A DNA stretch of 64,000 nt from Collybiopsis luxurians FD-317 M1. Lineage: Eukaryota > Basidiomycota > Agaricomycetes > Agaricales > Omphalotaceae. The DNA is taken from contig KN834788.1 in NCBI GenBank assembly GCA_000827265.1, forward strand, positions 62,001 to 126,000, read 5' to 3'. The notes beneath the pieces are model-generated. The model ran no database searches, was not told the origin of the DNA, and was given only the letters and a program-made list of their open reading frames with translations. The position numbers were made by a program, and so were the translations under genes. This document shows, piece after piece, positions 23,797 through 35,580 of this stretch (position 1 is the first letter of the stretch; each line of letters begins with the position of its first letter).

Positions 23797-26111
23797 ATGG
23801 ATCGGATATTCGTCCTTTATTCTGCCTTATTCTTCGCTACCACTTTACTCTACATATTTTCCAAACGCCGCTCAAACCATCCCCTTCCCCCCGGTCCGCC
23901 CGGATTACCATTGGTCGGCAACGTCCTCAACGCGCCGTCTAGCTTTGAATGGGTCAAATATGCAGAGTGGGCCAAGGAATATGGCAAGTAGACCATGTCA
24001 AAGTCACTTCGTCCACCCAACCTCTAACTTCTATAATCTGATGCGATGGTCGACAGATTCAGAGCTTATCTTCTTGAGAGTGTTTGGAACTGGAATGCTG
24101 GCACTTTCTTCTCGCGAAGACGCTGAAGAACTGCTCGAGAAACGGTCAGCGATATATTCAAACAGGTATACACTATATATCATTATTTCAAAAATCCCCT
24201 CCCTTCCTATGATGCTCTTTTATAGACCATCAATACCCATGATGGACATGTAAGTCCATCTCGTCTGGTTCTGTTTCATCTACTAATTGTCGTTCCCTCA
24301 TTTCTACTCTAAATGACCGAATCGATAGAATCGGCAACAGCGAAGTCGTTGTTCCAGTCATGCCATACTGTGAACACTGGAAGGGTATGTATACAATCTC
24401 CTACGTCCACTGCAAAAGAATCAAGCCGACTAAGACTAACCGTAACGTAACGCAATTTCTAGAATGTCGAAAACTCTTTCATCGAGAAGTAGAAGCCAAG
24501 ACAGCTTTGCATAGACCTAGAGAGATAGCCGCTACTCGACGATTGATGAAGAGCCTTTGTGACTCGGAGGGTAAGAATGTATCTTCAAGTATCTGGACGT
24601 TGTGAGTCTTTATGATGAGCTTGAGTGGGAGCTACCATGACTTTACTGATCGATCCAGGTGGTCCTCGGATGTTGTTCTATCGCTTGCATACGGCATTGA
24701 AGTTTTACCTGAAAACGATCCGTTTGTCAAAATCGCTAATGAGGCAGCGAATTCGTTCGCTATGGCTGGTCAGCCTGGGTCTTTTCTAGGTTGGGATTTC
24801 ACTTCGCCTCTATAAGTATACTGCAAGGCTGATTTTGGCTCTAGTAAACACACTCCCAGTACTGAGGCATATTCCCGCGTGGCTTCCCGGAGCTGGGTTT
24901 CAAAGAAAAGCAGCTCAATGGCGGAAATCTATATATGCCCTTGCCGAAGTACCTTTCGATACAGTCCGTGCGAGATTGGTGAGTGACCGAGATTTTTTTT
25001 TTCTTTTTGCATTTCGTTGATTCGTTGATTATGGACTGCATCATTAATGAACTCCAGGCCTTGGGACATGACGTGCAGTCCTCGATTGCCTCTCGGATGA
25101 TACCCACTTTGAATAACGACAATCCGGAAACTTTTGAGAAGGCTTCGACTACGTTATGCCATGCTTTAGCCAATATCTTTGCTGGTGTGTGACAATCGGT
25201 CAAACCAGTTCATCTGACTCGAGCTGATGAAAAATATCCTTCCTCTAGCTGGTCCTGATGTACGTGAACTCAGCCAATAATCATTGTACACTGTTAAGAT
25301 TTTCCTACATAGATTGCAGTAGCAATGGAAACCTTCCTCCTCGCGATGGTCACCTACCCCTCTGTAGCGAAGGACGCTCAGAACGCAATCGATCGCGCTA
25401 TACAGTCCACCGCCTTTCCCACGTTCGAGGATATTACTGACCAAAAAATCCCCTATCTGGACGCCCTCGTGAGCGAAGTCCTCCGTTGGAACCCTGTTGC
25501 TCCCCTTGCTATGCCCCACGCCACGACTGCGGACGACGTTTACAAAGGGTATTTTATACCGAAAGGGACGATTGTGATGCCGAATGTATGGTCTATGCTG
25601 AGGGATGAAAAGGTGTATGGAGCTAGGACGGAAGAGTTCAATCCGGGGAGGTTTTTGATCGAGATAGCTGAGTATGAGGGTGAGAAGAGGAGGGTTGTGA
25701 TCAATACAGATGTTCCATATCCAGAGGTTGCATTTGGATTTGGGAGACGCAAATGCGCGGGAAGATGTATGTGGTGTTTTTTTTTTTTTTTTTCCGAGGG
25801 TCCTTGTCCGTGCAATGCGTTCACATGCTCATTCACAGTAATGGCTCGCGAAGTACTTTCGTTCGCAATCGCTTCTGTGCTCTGGGGCTTTGATATCCGC
25901 AAGGCGACGAATGACAAGGGAGAGGTTTTGGAGCCTTCGGGAAAGTACATATCAGGTGCGGTTTGGTAAGTTTATTCTTTTTCTTCTTTGTCTGTCCAAG
26001 AATCTAAGTGATACGGTCATTTATTAAAGCCGCCCAGAACCTTTCGAATGCGTATTCAAGGTGCGATCGTCTCATGTGCGCCAGCTTCTCCTAGAATCTC
26101 TTGATGATTAA
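23797..26111 (+). CDS. Cytochrome P450 monooxygenase, 12 exons (P450-1)
   Basis: Exons: 23797-23983, 24057-24165, 24226-24249, 24329-24384, 24463-24601, 24659-24789, 24845-24978, 25058-25184, 25249-25259, 25313-25766, 25839-25965, 26030-26111; 526 aa. There is an N-terminal membrane anchor, then L-P-P-G-P-P-G-L-P-L-V-G, the ExxR pair in S-E-V-L-R-W (Glu361, Arg364), P-x-R-F in N-P-G-R-F, and the heme loop F-G-F-G-R-R-K-C-A-G (Cys454). It resembles the CYP families amplified in Agaricomycetes. Two exons are 11 and 24 nt, and intron 1 (23984-24056) begins with GC. The oxygen-binding I-helix reads A-G-P-D-I-A-V-A, lacking the usual Thr. Substrate unknown; it sits between FMO and P450-2. Confidence 0.9.
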
Positions 26112-26919
26112 GCGGAGAGTGCGGATACACATTATATAACTATAATCAATGACTGCTTGTGCATGAATTGTATCAAAGATCCGAGGCGGGACTTGCAGTT
26201 GAATTACATACACACGTCCGGAGCAGATCTTGTTCTACTTCGTTCGGTAGAACGGGACGAGAGGGCACGGTAAGAGTTGATATGCGTGTAACGGAACATA
26301 ACTTGAAGACCTTCGCTAAACGCCAGGCTGGTGGATTCTTGACGGCCGTCATAGGATATGTTCTGTACAAAATACCAGAGCGTGGAGGATCTAATAAATA
26401 ATTCATATACATATGTATGAATGCCATGATTCTGAAATCTGTGGGATGCAAAGGACCCCACTGAATTGCGCAATCAAACAAACTGAATGGCGCAATGAGG
26501 TAAATCATTCTGTCGATCTCCTTATCACAATTATCTGCAGGTCCATTCCGCCGGCCGTAATTCTCTTTACCGATTTCATTGTGAAGCCGATCAGGATGTG
26601 GATACAGAAAACTGTCAAAACATGTTCAACTCTGGAGCTTGAGCTCGACCATTTAGCGCTGTAAAAACTTGTTACACGGAGCGGATTGAAGAGGTACATG
26701 CATGCACTGGGATACGGAGATAATTTGGTTAGCAAGACCGGCACATTAGACCGTCAATACATAAATAATATGTTATCTGCAGTTCGATTCTGATTCCGCA
26801 TTCCTGATGCTCGCCCCACAGAGATACTGAGAGCGAGCTTAATTATATCCATACAATTCGATACGGTACATATGTACTTTGATAGAAAAAGAATGCTATA
26901 TCTGGTATAGGTCACAGGA
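26112..26919. other. Intergenic between convergent P450 genes
   Basis: About 0.8 kb between the two P450 3' ends. Open frames on both strands have no recognisable domain. No terminator or repeat structure stands out. Confidence 0.5.
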
Positions 26920-29129
26920 TCACTGGAGTAGAGCTTCTCTTCCCGGACGAAGAGTAATCTTGCACTTGAAGGGCTTAGGGTGTCTAATAAGCATGCTATT
27001 AGCCTAATGACTAAACCGTGGTTGGAGCACAGGAGCATACCTAGTAAATCCTGGCTTGAATTCAGCAGGCGGTAATGTGTCGCCTACGGGAGTTATATTG
27101 AAGACAGCAGTAATCTGAGTAATGGCAAGCCAAACCATGCGATCGGCAAGTTGTCTTCCGGGGCAGATACTAAAAAAAAGTCATTAATTGGTGCATACCA
27201 AGGCATGTTGCTCTCATGCACTGACCGTCTACCGAATCCAAAGATAATACTGCGTGGGTTAGGCTGAGGCTCGGTACCCAAGTATCGTTCTGGTTTGAAC
27301 TCTTCCGGATCTTCACACGCGCGGGTCATACCACTTTAAGAATGAGAATGAGAATGGACAGAATGAACGGGCTCAAAGAGGAGTATGCTCACTAGAGGTT
27401 CGCCACAATCATTGCACCCTTCGGAATGTGGTATCCTTTGTAGACGTCATCTTCCATAGCTGCGTGAGGGATACCAAGGTTCGGCGGCGAAGACCATCTG
27501 CAGTGAGGAACGAGCATTGAGAAGGACAGAAAGAACATAAATGAGTACACATACCGCCAAACCTCGTTCTGTACAGCTTCAGTGAATGGAAGATTTGGCC
27601 GGTCCTCGAAAGTGGGTAGGCGATCTTTCCCAACGACCCTGTCGATTTCTTCCTGAGACCTACGGAATGCTTCTCTATGTCGTGTGGCACAGAGAAAGAA
27701 TGTCAGAAGAGACACCGTATTCTGAGTCAGGAGTGTTTGCTTCAGTTGTGCTATCAAAGTCAAGACTTATCGAGCAGCCTACCGTATCTTCTCCACCTGT
27801 GTTCTTGGTCAGTAGATATCCAGGGTAACAGTGCTCGGCAGCTTGCCTGCATATAATGCTCCTCCTGTGGCCTTGATATCTTGGGCATCCTCCGGACTCA
27901 GGTTGTCGAGACCTCCCAACTTCAATATCATTTGTTGTATCACCGAATGTGAGGGACCGTGGGTTCTCTGGGAGATCGGATTTAATGGAAATTATATTTT
28001 GAAAACTTTCAGCTAACCATCTTCTCCTTGGACATGTTGAACGGGACGCTCCACATTAGGTCAACTTCAGGACGAGATATGGCCGCTGTGCGTGTGAATT
28101 TGGTAGCCCACCATGGAAGGTATCTAGCAATAGGTCTTGAGTGCTAGGGCATGAATATACAGATATCTGGACGAACTGCATAAGCGGAATAAAGTCCACC
28201 ATTGTCCCGGATCCCGGTGTTCCTGTCTGAACAAGACGCCCCATAGCCGTACGAACTGCATGGAAATTTAGTAAAACTGCGCTCTCAAAGTACTGCTTGA
28301 GATGTGTCCTCACCGTATCGCATGACTGGTTCATCCATGGACTCAATATCTAAACCATATGCGACATGCATCACAACACCAACAGCAAATCTAAAGCACG
28401 TCTTGCTTTAGTGCCTCCATATCAGATTAGAACCGACCAACCTCCCAATGTGGTTAGGAAATATATCCGGAGCGTCGCGTAAATTCCTCAGAAAGGTCAT
28501 TGTCTCACGTTTGAGTAGTGGTGTAAGGTTATTAACAACGGCCTTGTCGTTTAGCACCATCTTGATGAACTGGCGCTGACGACGCAAAAGTGAGTTGCTT
28601 CCCGGTTTCTAGATGAGTTTCGGGGAGTAGACAATCGAGGAAAATGTGCTCACTAAGGCATCAATGTGGTAGCACCTGTCCAACCCATGCTAGTGAACTT
28701 GATCAATAGTCTAAACTTAGGGACGTAGATTAACTTACACCTCGAGGGTACGCATTCGGGGTCGGTCGCTGTGAATACGACCATGTCCATCCAGAACGTC
28801 TAAAGCGGCTTCCACTGTGTTGAGAATGACCATGTGCTTTCCGAGCACTTTAATATACACGATATCTCCTGCAAGTATGAAGTACATCAACGATTAAATC
28901 TTCGAACAAACAATAAAGATTACGAGCCATATTCCTTCTGCCAATCAGTATAAACATGCTCGGGGAACGGTGTAAGGTCAAAGAGATTGCCAATGATCGG
29001 ATATCCTGGGGGACCGGGCGGAAGCTTGCGCCGTGAACGAGCACTTATGGCGCGCAAGAGGACAATAATGACCCCTGCCAGGCCAACAGTAAGCAATGAC
29101 GGAGGGGAGAAGGACAATTTAGACAGCAT
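26920..29129 (-). CDS. Cytochrome P450 monooxygenase, 14 exons (P450-2)
   Basis: Exons: 29129-28928, 28868-28739, 28689-28654, 28597-28442, 28390-28314, 28255-28177, 28123-28018, 27967-27847, 27796-27783, 27721-27555, 27497-27393, 27333-27226, 27169-27041, 26995-26920; 501 aa. Features: N-terminal anchor, L-P-P-G-P-P-G-Y-P-I-I-G, I-helix A-G-G-E-D-T, ExxR in N-E-V-W-R (Glu360, Arg363), P-E-R-Y, and heme loop F-G-F-G-R-R-I-C-P-G (Cys436). Exon 9 is 14 nt. Introns 1 (28927-28869) and 8 (27846-27797) begin with GC. At exon 4 the acceptor ending at 28598 was chosen because the nearer one would create a stop. It is clearly distinct from P450-1 and divergent from the MDR reductase gene. Confidence 0.86.
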
Positions 29130-29733
29130 ATCGAAAATGGTATCTACACTAAGGCTGAGGGTTGAAAGATATCTTATAAGGTGAGAATTCGAAGTAGAAT
29201 GATCTCTGTCTGAAACTTGAGAGGCATTGAACCGCCGATACACCACAAAATATCAGAATATCATAGCAGGTAATTCGGAAGGCATTCAGCTTTTGATGGA
29301 TCATATTGAGACTGAAGTCCCACATTCAGGTTCAGGAACGAAATACTCACCAAAAAAAATCAAACTGGTGATAAAATATTGTGTGAGTAGATGGAGTAAG
29401 AAAAGCACCCCAAATCAGATTTTTTGCGGAAAATCCCGCCAACCCAGAAAGAACAAGATGTAGGCTTTCTAGAAACATGAATTATTTTCCCGCAGGTAAA
29501 AAAAAAAAGAAGCATTGATGATGAGAGCGACTTTTTTTTTGCGAGAGCCGGTGGGAGAGCTCGGAAAAAAATACTTTAGTCGCTGAACCACAAACTTTTC
29601 CGTATTTGTTGATCATGGAATATCGGAACATAGAGCCTACTCGATGGAGGAGAGAAGTCCATGTTGTGAGTCATTAAAGGCAACGAATTTATGATCATAG
29701 GAAGGAAGAAATTGCTCTACTTACTGTATCATC
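29130..29733. promoter_or_regulatory. Divergent spacer between P450-2 and MDR reductase
   Basis: A 604-base spacer between outward-transcribed genes. The middle holds A-run and T-run blocks (about 29500-29580) with GCGAGAGCC and GCTCGG flanks, similar to the A/T-core repeats at 7.4, 8.0, 16.6 and 18.2 kb. No specific factor site is claimed. Confidence 0.4.
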
Positions 29734-31242
29734 ATGGCCAAAGTTGTAAGGAATGCTCGGGTTACCTACAACAATGTCCCTACTGGCCGGTTTTTTTTTG
29801 CCAATACCCCTCCGTAAAAAACACTGACCTTGAGTTCTGCAGGGAATCTTGAGCTAGGGAAGCATTTGGTGTACGACGATTCGGCTACTATTAACCTCGA
29901 CAATGTACCACTAAATGGCGGAATTCTCATCAAGGCTGTCGCTCTGTCTGTTGACCCTTATATGCGTCTTATGATGCTCAGTGCAGAGGACACAGCACTG
30001 GTCAGCTAGTTTCACCTCTTTACCTTATGACCCTGACAATCCTGCAAAGAAATATATATTGCAAAAGCCGTATGTAGATTGATAGAATGCCAAAGGCATG
30101 TTTCTTAATGCGGAACTCAGCATCTTTGGCTATGGAATTGCCGCAGTCTTGCGCTCTGAGGTCTCAAACATTCGCCCTGGACAGTATATTCATGTCGACG
30201 AACTTGGTAAGAACGATGCTGCATTCTTTTTAGTATTAGCCGATATTCATCTGTAGTTAGAACATGCCGAGTATAGCGTAGTTACATCGATGACCGGAGT
30301 GCGGGTTGTAGACCGCAATACTAGGCTCCCGTGGTCAGTTTATGCTGGTGCTGCAGGCATGACGGGTTAGCCTAGCGATCAATATTCCTATTGCGCCAGA
30401 CTGAAGTAGTAATCATCAGGACAAACAGCTTATTTTGGGTGGAAGGAATACGCGCCTGTGAAGAAGGTATGCTTATTATGTCTACTTCCGAGAACGTTTC
30501 GCTTATGCTGCATCCTTAGGGATCCACACTTTATGTTTCAACTGGAGGAGGTATGCCTCCGGTGAATCAGCCGATCAGAAAATTATTCACTCACGTTCTT
30601 CTGTAGGGGCTGTCGGTTCCATGGTTATTCAGTTGGCAAAGAAAGACGGATTGCGTGTCATCGCTAGTGCGGGGAGCAGAGAGAAGGTTGAATTCATGAA
30701 GGAAGTCGGAGCTGATGTCGCATTTAACTACAAGGAAACACCCATTCGGGAGGTCCTTACTAAAGAAGGACCTATAGACATGTAAGCTGTTTCCACTTTG
30801 GTCCGACCCAATGCAGAACTCAATGTTGGATTTTGTTAGTTACTGGGATAATGTTGGCGGCGATACTCTCGATGCAGCTTTGGAAAATATGAGCGTGGGT
30901 GGTACTGTGATAATCTGCGGCCAGATTGCTGGCAAGTAAAAGGAAGGTGTTACAGAATGCAGCTGATTAGAATGCACAGGATATGATGACGACGGGGTTC
31001 CGGCGCACAGACTGATGAAGATGGTATATGGAGACATTCACATGGTTGGTTTTGGTTTCAACAATCTTGAGTATAAATATCTCGATGAGTTTTACGCGAC
31101 TATTCCTCCAAAGTTGGAGAATGGCGAGTTCAAATTCAGAGAAGAGGTCTACTATAGCCTAGAGAAGGTCCCCGAAGCTCTTTTCCGGATTTTGAAGGGG
31201 AAGAATGAAGGAAAATGTGTCGTCGTGCTCTCGGATTACTAG
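29734..31242 (+). CDS. MDR-family NADP-dependent reductase (LTB4DH/alkenal reductase type)
   Basis: Nine exons (29734-29785, 29843-30000, 30086-30206, 30261-30365, 30420-30466, 30520-30550, 30607-30781, 30840-30931, 30980-31242) give 347 aa. It begins M-A-K-V-V-R-N-A-R-V. Typical features are V-P-L-N-G-G, S-V-D-P-Y-M-R, the nucleotide-binding G-A-V-G-S-M-V-I-Q-L-A-K, Y-W-D-N-V-G-G-D and G-Q-I-A-G-Y. The zinc ligands of true alcohol dehydrogenases are absent, as in the leukotriene B4 12-hydroxydehydrogenase/double-bond reductase branch, which reduces activated C=C bonds with NADPH. Two introns start with GC (29786-29842 and 30932-30979); the GT alternatives lead to stops. A small transposon begins 30 bases after the stop codon. 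Confidence 0.88.
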
Positions 31243-31271
31243 TTGGGTATTGACTTTTCAGGGGCGGAAAG

Positions 31272-31678
31272 TAGTGTTGCCGCGGCTAAGCCGAAGGCCC
31301 CTTCTGACTCAAAATTTAAATTGAATTTTTGCGCCTAGTGACAGAATACGGAACTTGCACGGGTATTACAAATGATGGAGAGAGTTCGTGTGCATGTATT
31401 TAAAAGAGAACAGGTATTGATCTAAACATTTTGTGAATGAGCATTTGGTAAATACATTTTTTGGGGGCCGGCTTAAGCCCAGCCGCGGCTCCGATCAGTA
31501 TTTTGTGAATACAATCTGGACTGTAGGTTTTGAGTTTATGATATTGCTAGTGTAGGAAGGGCATAAATATGGAAAGCTGACAGTATATAGGTTAAAACGG
31601 CAACGGATATTCTCGTTCCAAAAAATACAAAATTTAAATTAAGCCGGAAGGGCCTTCGGCTAAGCCGCAGCAATGCTA
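31272..31678. mobile_element. hAT-type MITE, 407 bp
   Basis: Terminal inverted repeats start TAGTGTTGCCGCGGCTAAGC on the left and, read inward, TAGCATTGCTGCGGCTTAGC on the right; both continue into GAAGGCC and an AATTTAAATT-like core. Flanks GCGGAAAG (31264-31271) and GTGGAAAG (31679-31686) form an 8-bp target duplication with one mismatch. There is no coding capacity, so it is non-autonomous. Confidence 0.8.
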
Positions 31679-31821
31679 GTGGAAAGAGATTCTTGTGAAT
31701 GAATTAGTGAGGTCTGGGTGCTGATGTTTGTCGAGTCCGAAAATAAACCTGATCTGGAATGCACTAAACGCCACATTAGAACTAGAGGTATAGAGGTATA
31801 GGGGAAGGCAGAATATAGCAT

Positions 31822-32327
31822 TAGTGCTGCTGCGGCTTGCAATTTAGCCGACTACTAGCCTGAGCCAAACAGTGACTTAAGTCGAGCTACCCGAGTTGAC
31901 AGCACATTCAGCCAGCTTCACACAGCTTCAAGCGACAATGTGCGGCTTAGTACCAGCTTCAGGATAAGAAAAGTAATAGCATGCATTCTGTACAGATCCT
32001 TGGACAGACTTACAAAATTACCATCTGCAAGCATGCCCATCCATTGGAGGGCTTCAAAATATGCCAATCAGTTAAATGTTACTGGCGTGATGGCATTAGA
32101 TAGTGGCAGCCAGGGTCCTTCACAGTCCCAGATTGCACATAGCAGCCTACTTGCAATGCTGGTGCCTATGCTGAACATATTTATGCTTATTTTTTTATTT
32201 GGACCGCACCAGCTTGAGCTAGCTGAAGGAGTGCTCAGCCAGTTGTAGTTCAGCTAGCAGCCGCATGAAGTTGCCTAGCCACAGCTGATTGAGTCAACTT
32301 GCAGCTAGCTGAGCTGCGGCAACACTA
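31822..32327. mobile_element. hAT-type MITE, 506 bp, perfect 8-bp target duplication
   Basis: The left end is TAGTGCTGCTGCGGCT and the right end, inverted, TAGTGTTGCCGCAGCT. Both sides are flanked by TATAGCAT (31814-31821 and 32328-32335), a perfect 8-bp duplication, which suggests a fairly young insertion. The interior is rich in AGCTGAGC-like words. Confidence 0.85.
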
Positions 32328-33011
32328 TATAGCATATTTCATAGAATTTTCATGAGAGAAGGTCTCGAAAAGAAGCATCAATGGAACATACCCGAGAGCA
32401 CCGCCTTAAGTATTAGTATCCCTCCACGCTGCTTTGAAATTGAGACTTTGGCCATAATATTGTTGAAAAATATGTCCATAATACTGTAAAAATATTAAAC
32501 TCATAATATCTAAATACAGAACAGGTTGATGCTCAGAGCAGTAATGTTGAGAACAGGAAGCAGGTATATTCTGCATCAAAACATCATTATACAGTACAGG
32601 AAGCAAGTCTTTCAAACTACAGATCGTACACCTCACAATGGACTGAAAATGCCATTTGGGAAAAGAAGCAAAAAAGATAAGAGAAAAGGTTGTCTTTTTC
32701 AATAAATTTTTTCAGTGAAAAAGTGTAGTCTTGCCACTCGAGAAACACAAAGGAATAGATATTCTCTTTCACTGACTTTCGCGCCTGTAAAAGGCGCCGG
32801 TCCGACCGTCACGGCGTGGCCCCAATCGGACCAATACATTTTTCGGGTGGATAAAGTAATCAAAAACTCAATCTTTCCCTTTGTCTTTCTCGAGTGGTAA
32901 AAGTTAAATTTTTTGTTCAAAAAAGCTGCCAAAAAAGAAAAGCTTTTTCTTTACTTTTTCCCCTTTTTTTTCCCAACAGTGTTTTGGCCAGGTGTGAGGT
33001 GATACATTCTG

Positions 33012-34200
33012 TAGTGATGCAATGGCTGGGGTCCAGCTCAAAAGACCCAGCCACAGCTCGCCTAAATTCTGAGCCAGGCTCTATTAGTGTTACCACAGCT
33101 CAGCTAGCTGCAAGTTGACTTACATAGCCGTGGCTCTCATGCTTAGCCAGATCAATAGCCAGAATGAGCTGACTAAAAAAAGCTTGAGCCGACTTGAGCT
33201 GCAGTCAAGCTGACTTCAAGCTGGCCAGCCGAAAGAAAAATTCCCTCCAAAATTAACATAAAATATTTTTACAATGATTGCATGCTCCAGTCAGAACAAG
33301 TGTGAGTGAACCATACAGGGTTCTAAGCCTTGAATGAACACTTAGCAGATACTGTGGACTGACATAGTTACATTGCTTGATGTTGTTACATGGCATATTG
33401 TAGTGATATGGCAAAATTTTCTCAGCTAAGGTTATATTACACCATTACATAAAACAAAACTGTATATAACATGACCTTTACTGAATCGAGGTTGAAAAAT
33501 GTTTGACATTTGCAATGCACTGAGGAAAGGGTTTCTGAAGTGAGCCCAAAGATGATAAGTACAATTTGAAATGAATTTGGCAACAGTTGGGTGACATTTG
33601 GCAATTGAGCTGGTAGGAGTCAACTGCGAGCCAGCTCCAAGCCACAACATTCAGCTAGGAGTCTTGGGAAGCTGGCTCAGCTCCAGCCCCTATTTAGCTC
33701 CAGCTATTAGCTGGCTTATTTATGAGCCGCAGCAACACTAGGCTCTAAATGACAGCCAGGGCCCAGCTCAGGCTCAAGCCCCTGCTCAACACACCTGAGC
33801 TGACAATTAGCAAAATAATGACTTTTCTGAGTTGATGTAGGATAATTGTCCTTCTCTTGTTACTATTTGAGTTGCTGGTAACAAAGAATAAGTGTCAGTA
33901 AAGCTTGTACCCTTTGTGGAAAATTAGGCATGGGGTTCATCAAAGTCACATGATCTGTGTTTTCTGAACTTACGGAATCTGAATGTAAAGCACCTTGGAT
34001 CCATAAAATTGATTAAGCATTTACCATGAAAACAGGAAAGTTTGAGAGGCGAAAGATAATTTTGGTTAACTAATATTCAAGGCAAATACCATTTTGAGTG
34101 TGATTTTAATACAGAACAAGCCCTGGCTCGAGAACTTAGCCTAGGGCTTTTCAGAATCTTGAACTGGGCCCTGCAACTCTTCCTCAAGGTATCCAAGAGT
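33012..34200 (+). repeat. GC-rich interspersed repeat, copy 1, split by a MITE
   Basis: It starts TAGTGATGCAATGGCTGGG and continues, after the MITE at 33085-33740, with GCCAGGGCCCAGCTCAGG and later a CAAGCCCTGGCTCG block near 34115. The same order of blocks appears in copy 2 from 36959. Ends are not sharply defined. Confidence 0.5.
33085..33740. mobile_element. hAT-type MITE, 656 bp, nested in an older repeat
   Basis: The left end TAGTGTTACCACAGCTCAGC and right end (inverted) TAGTGTTGCTGCGGCTCAT match the neighbouring elements. Flanks GGCTCTAT (33077-33084) and GGCTCTAA (33741-33748) form an 8-bp duplication with one mismatch. The surrounding sequence reads across the insertion as one copy of the GC-rich repeat also found at 36959. 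Confidence 0.78.
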
Positions 34201-34639
34201 CACATAGCCTTTCACAAGCTTAGTACCAAAGGGCGCAAATCTCCATTGTCCTTTTATGAGCTCATCCAAACTAAAGCAATTAGCAGAGGGCATTGGGATA
34301 GTGATACAGGTAATACCATTGCAACTGCATCAGATCTTGATTATGGACAGGAGGATACTCCTTTTGCCCTACCACTTGATGAATTGGCTTTAGATCCTAT
34401 TCAGCCTGATTACTCTGAATAGCAAACAGTGCAAGAGAAGAAAAAAGGTGGGATTCTAGTAAATGAAGATGATAAAATCACACTAGAAAGCAAGTTCTGG
34501 GAGACTTTGACTTTGGAAAGGATGATAACTGGGGAGTTAATATTTATTGCCAAGCAGTACTTACAATGGAGGCTAGAATTGCAGCTAGCTAGCTAGTTCC
34601 ATACAGTTTTATACAGCAAATACATTTGTATACTAATGC

Positions 34640-35580
34640 AAACTCAATTAGTTGTTAACTTTTGAACCTGCTCTGAGTTTCTAACTTGTTCTTGTTTTTC
34701 AGTTGTACCTGATTTGAATCTGCTCTGAGTTCAGACCTGCTCCAGTTTTCAAACCTGTTCTCACTTTCTAGATGTCTCTGAACCTTGGCCTGTTCTGAGT
34801 AGTGTTGCTGCAGCTTGCAAAATATGTCTATCAAGGTACTTTCCTCCTACAAAAATATACATTCCAGCTACATCAGAAAAAACACTTTTGTCCCAGGCTG
34901 CCAGAGCCAGCCTAAGGACCCCCCCCCCTTAATCCTAGGTGATTTTAGGCAGCGTGGGAGAATTGGGGTTCCCTGGAAGCAACCTGAATTGACCTCAGTG
35001 TCCCTGGGGATCCCAGGCTCCTTCAGACTGCCTAAAAATAGCCTAGGATTGGGGGGGGGGGGGGGCNNNNNNNNNNNNNNNNNNNNNNNNNNNNNNNNNN
35101 NNNNNNNNNNNNNNNNNNNNNNNNNNNNNNNNNNNNNNNNNNNNNNNNNNNNNNNNNNNNNNNNNNNNNNNNNNNNNNNNNNNNNNNNNNNNNNNNNNNN
35201 NNNNNNNNNNNNNNNNNNNNNNNNNNNNNNNNNNNNNNNNNNNNNNNNNNNNNNNNNNNNNNGGTTGGGGGGGGGGGGGTGTCCTTGGGCTGGCAGCCTG
35301 GGACAAAAGTGTTTTTTCTGATGTATTGAGCCAGCTAAATGTGAAAGCCATGGCTACATGAGTTGAGTTGCAGCAACACTAGCTCTGAGTTCTCACCTGC
35401 TCACAGCTTTAACCTGTTCTGAGTTTAACCTGTTCTTGCTTTTCAGTTGTATCTGTACTTTAACCTGCTTAAGGATTTAACCTGTCCTCAATTTATTGTA
35501 CTCAATCTTAAACTTGTTCTGGCTTTACCTGTGCTCAGTTTCACCTGCTCTTAATACTGTTTAATTGTACCTGTTCACAT
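34640..35580. repeat. Imperfect tandem ACCTGTTCTGAG-type repeat, split by a MITE
   Basis: Two arrays of degenerate units of roughly 17-25 bases containing ACCTG(C/T)TC and CTGAGTT lie at 34640-34799 and 35382-35580. They are one array interrupted by the element at 34800-35381. No coding meaning is seen. Confidence 0.5.
34800..35381. mobile_element. hAT-type MITE with long inner hairpin and assembly gap
   Basis: The left end TAGTGTTGCTGCAGCTTGC and right end (inverted) TAGTGTTGCTGCAACTC are flanked by GTTCTGAG (34792-34799) and GCTCTGAG (35382-35389), an 8-bp duplication with one mismatch. Inside, about 60 bases containing ACTTTTGTCCCAGGCTGCC are repeated inverted near the right side. Poly-C and poly-G runs border 196 unknown bases at 35067-35262, so the assembler probably failed at the hairpin. 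Confidence 0.75.

Noticed and set aside
28598..28616. Nearest acceptor before P450-2 exon 4
   Set aside because: Using it creates a TAA at the junction; the downstream AG keeps the frame and the R-R-Q-R-Q motif.
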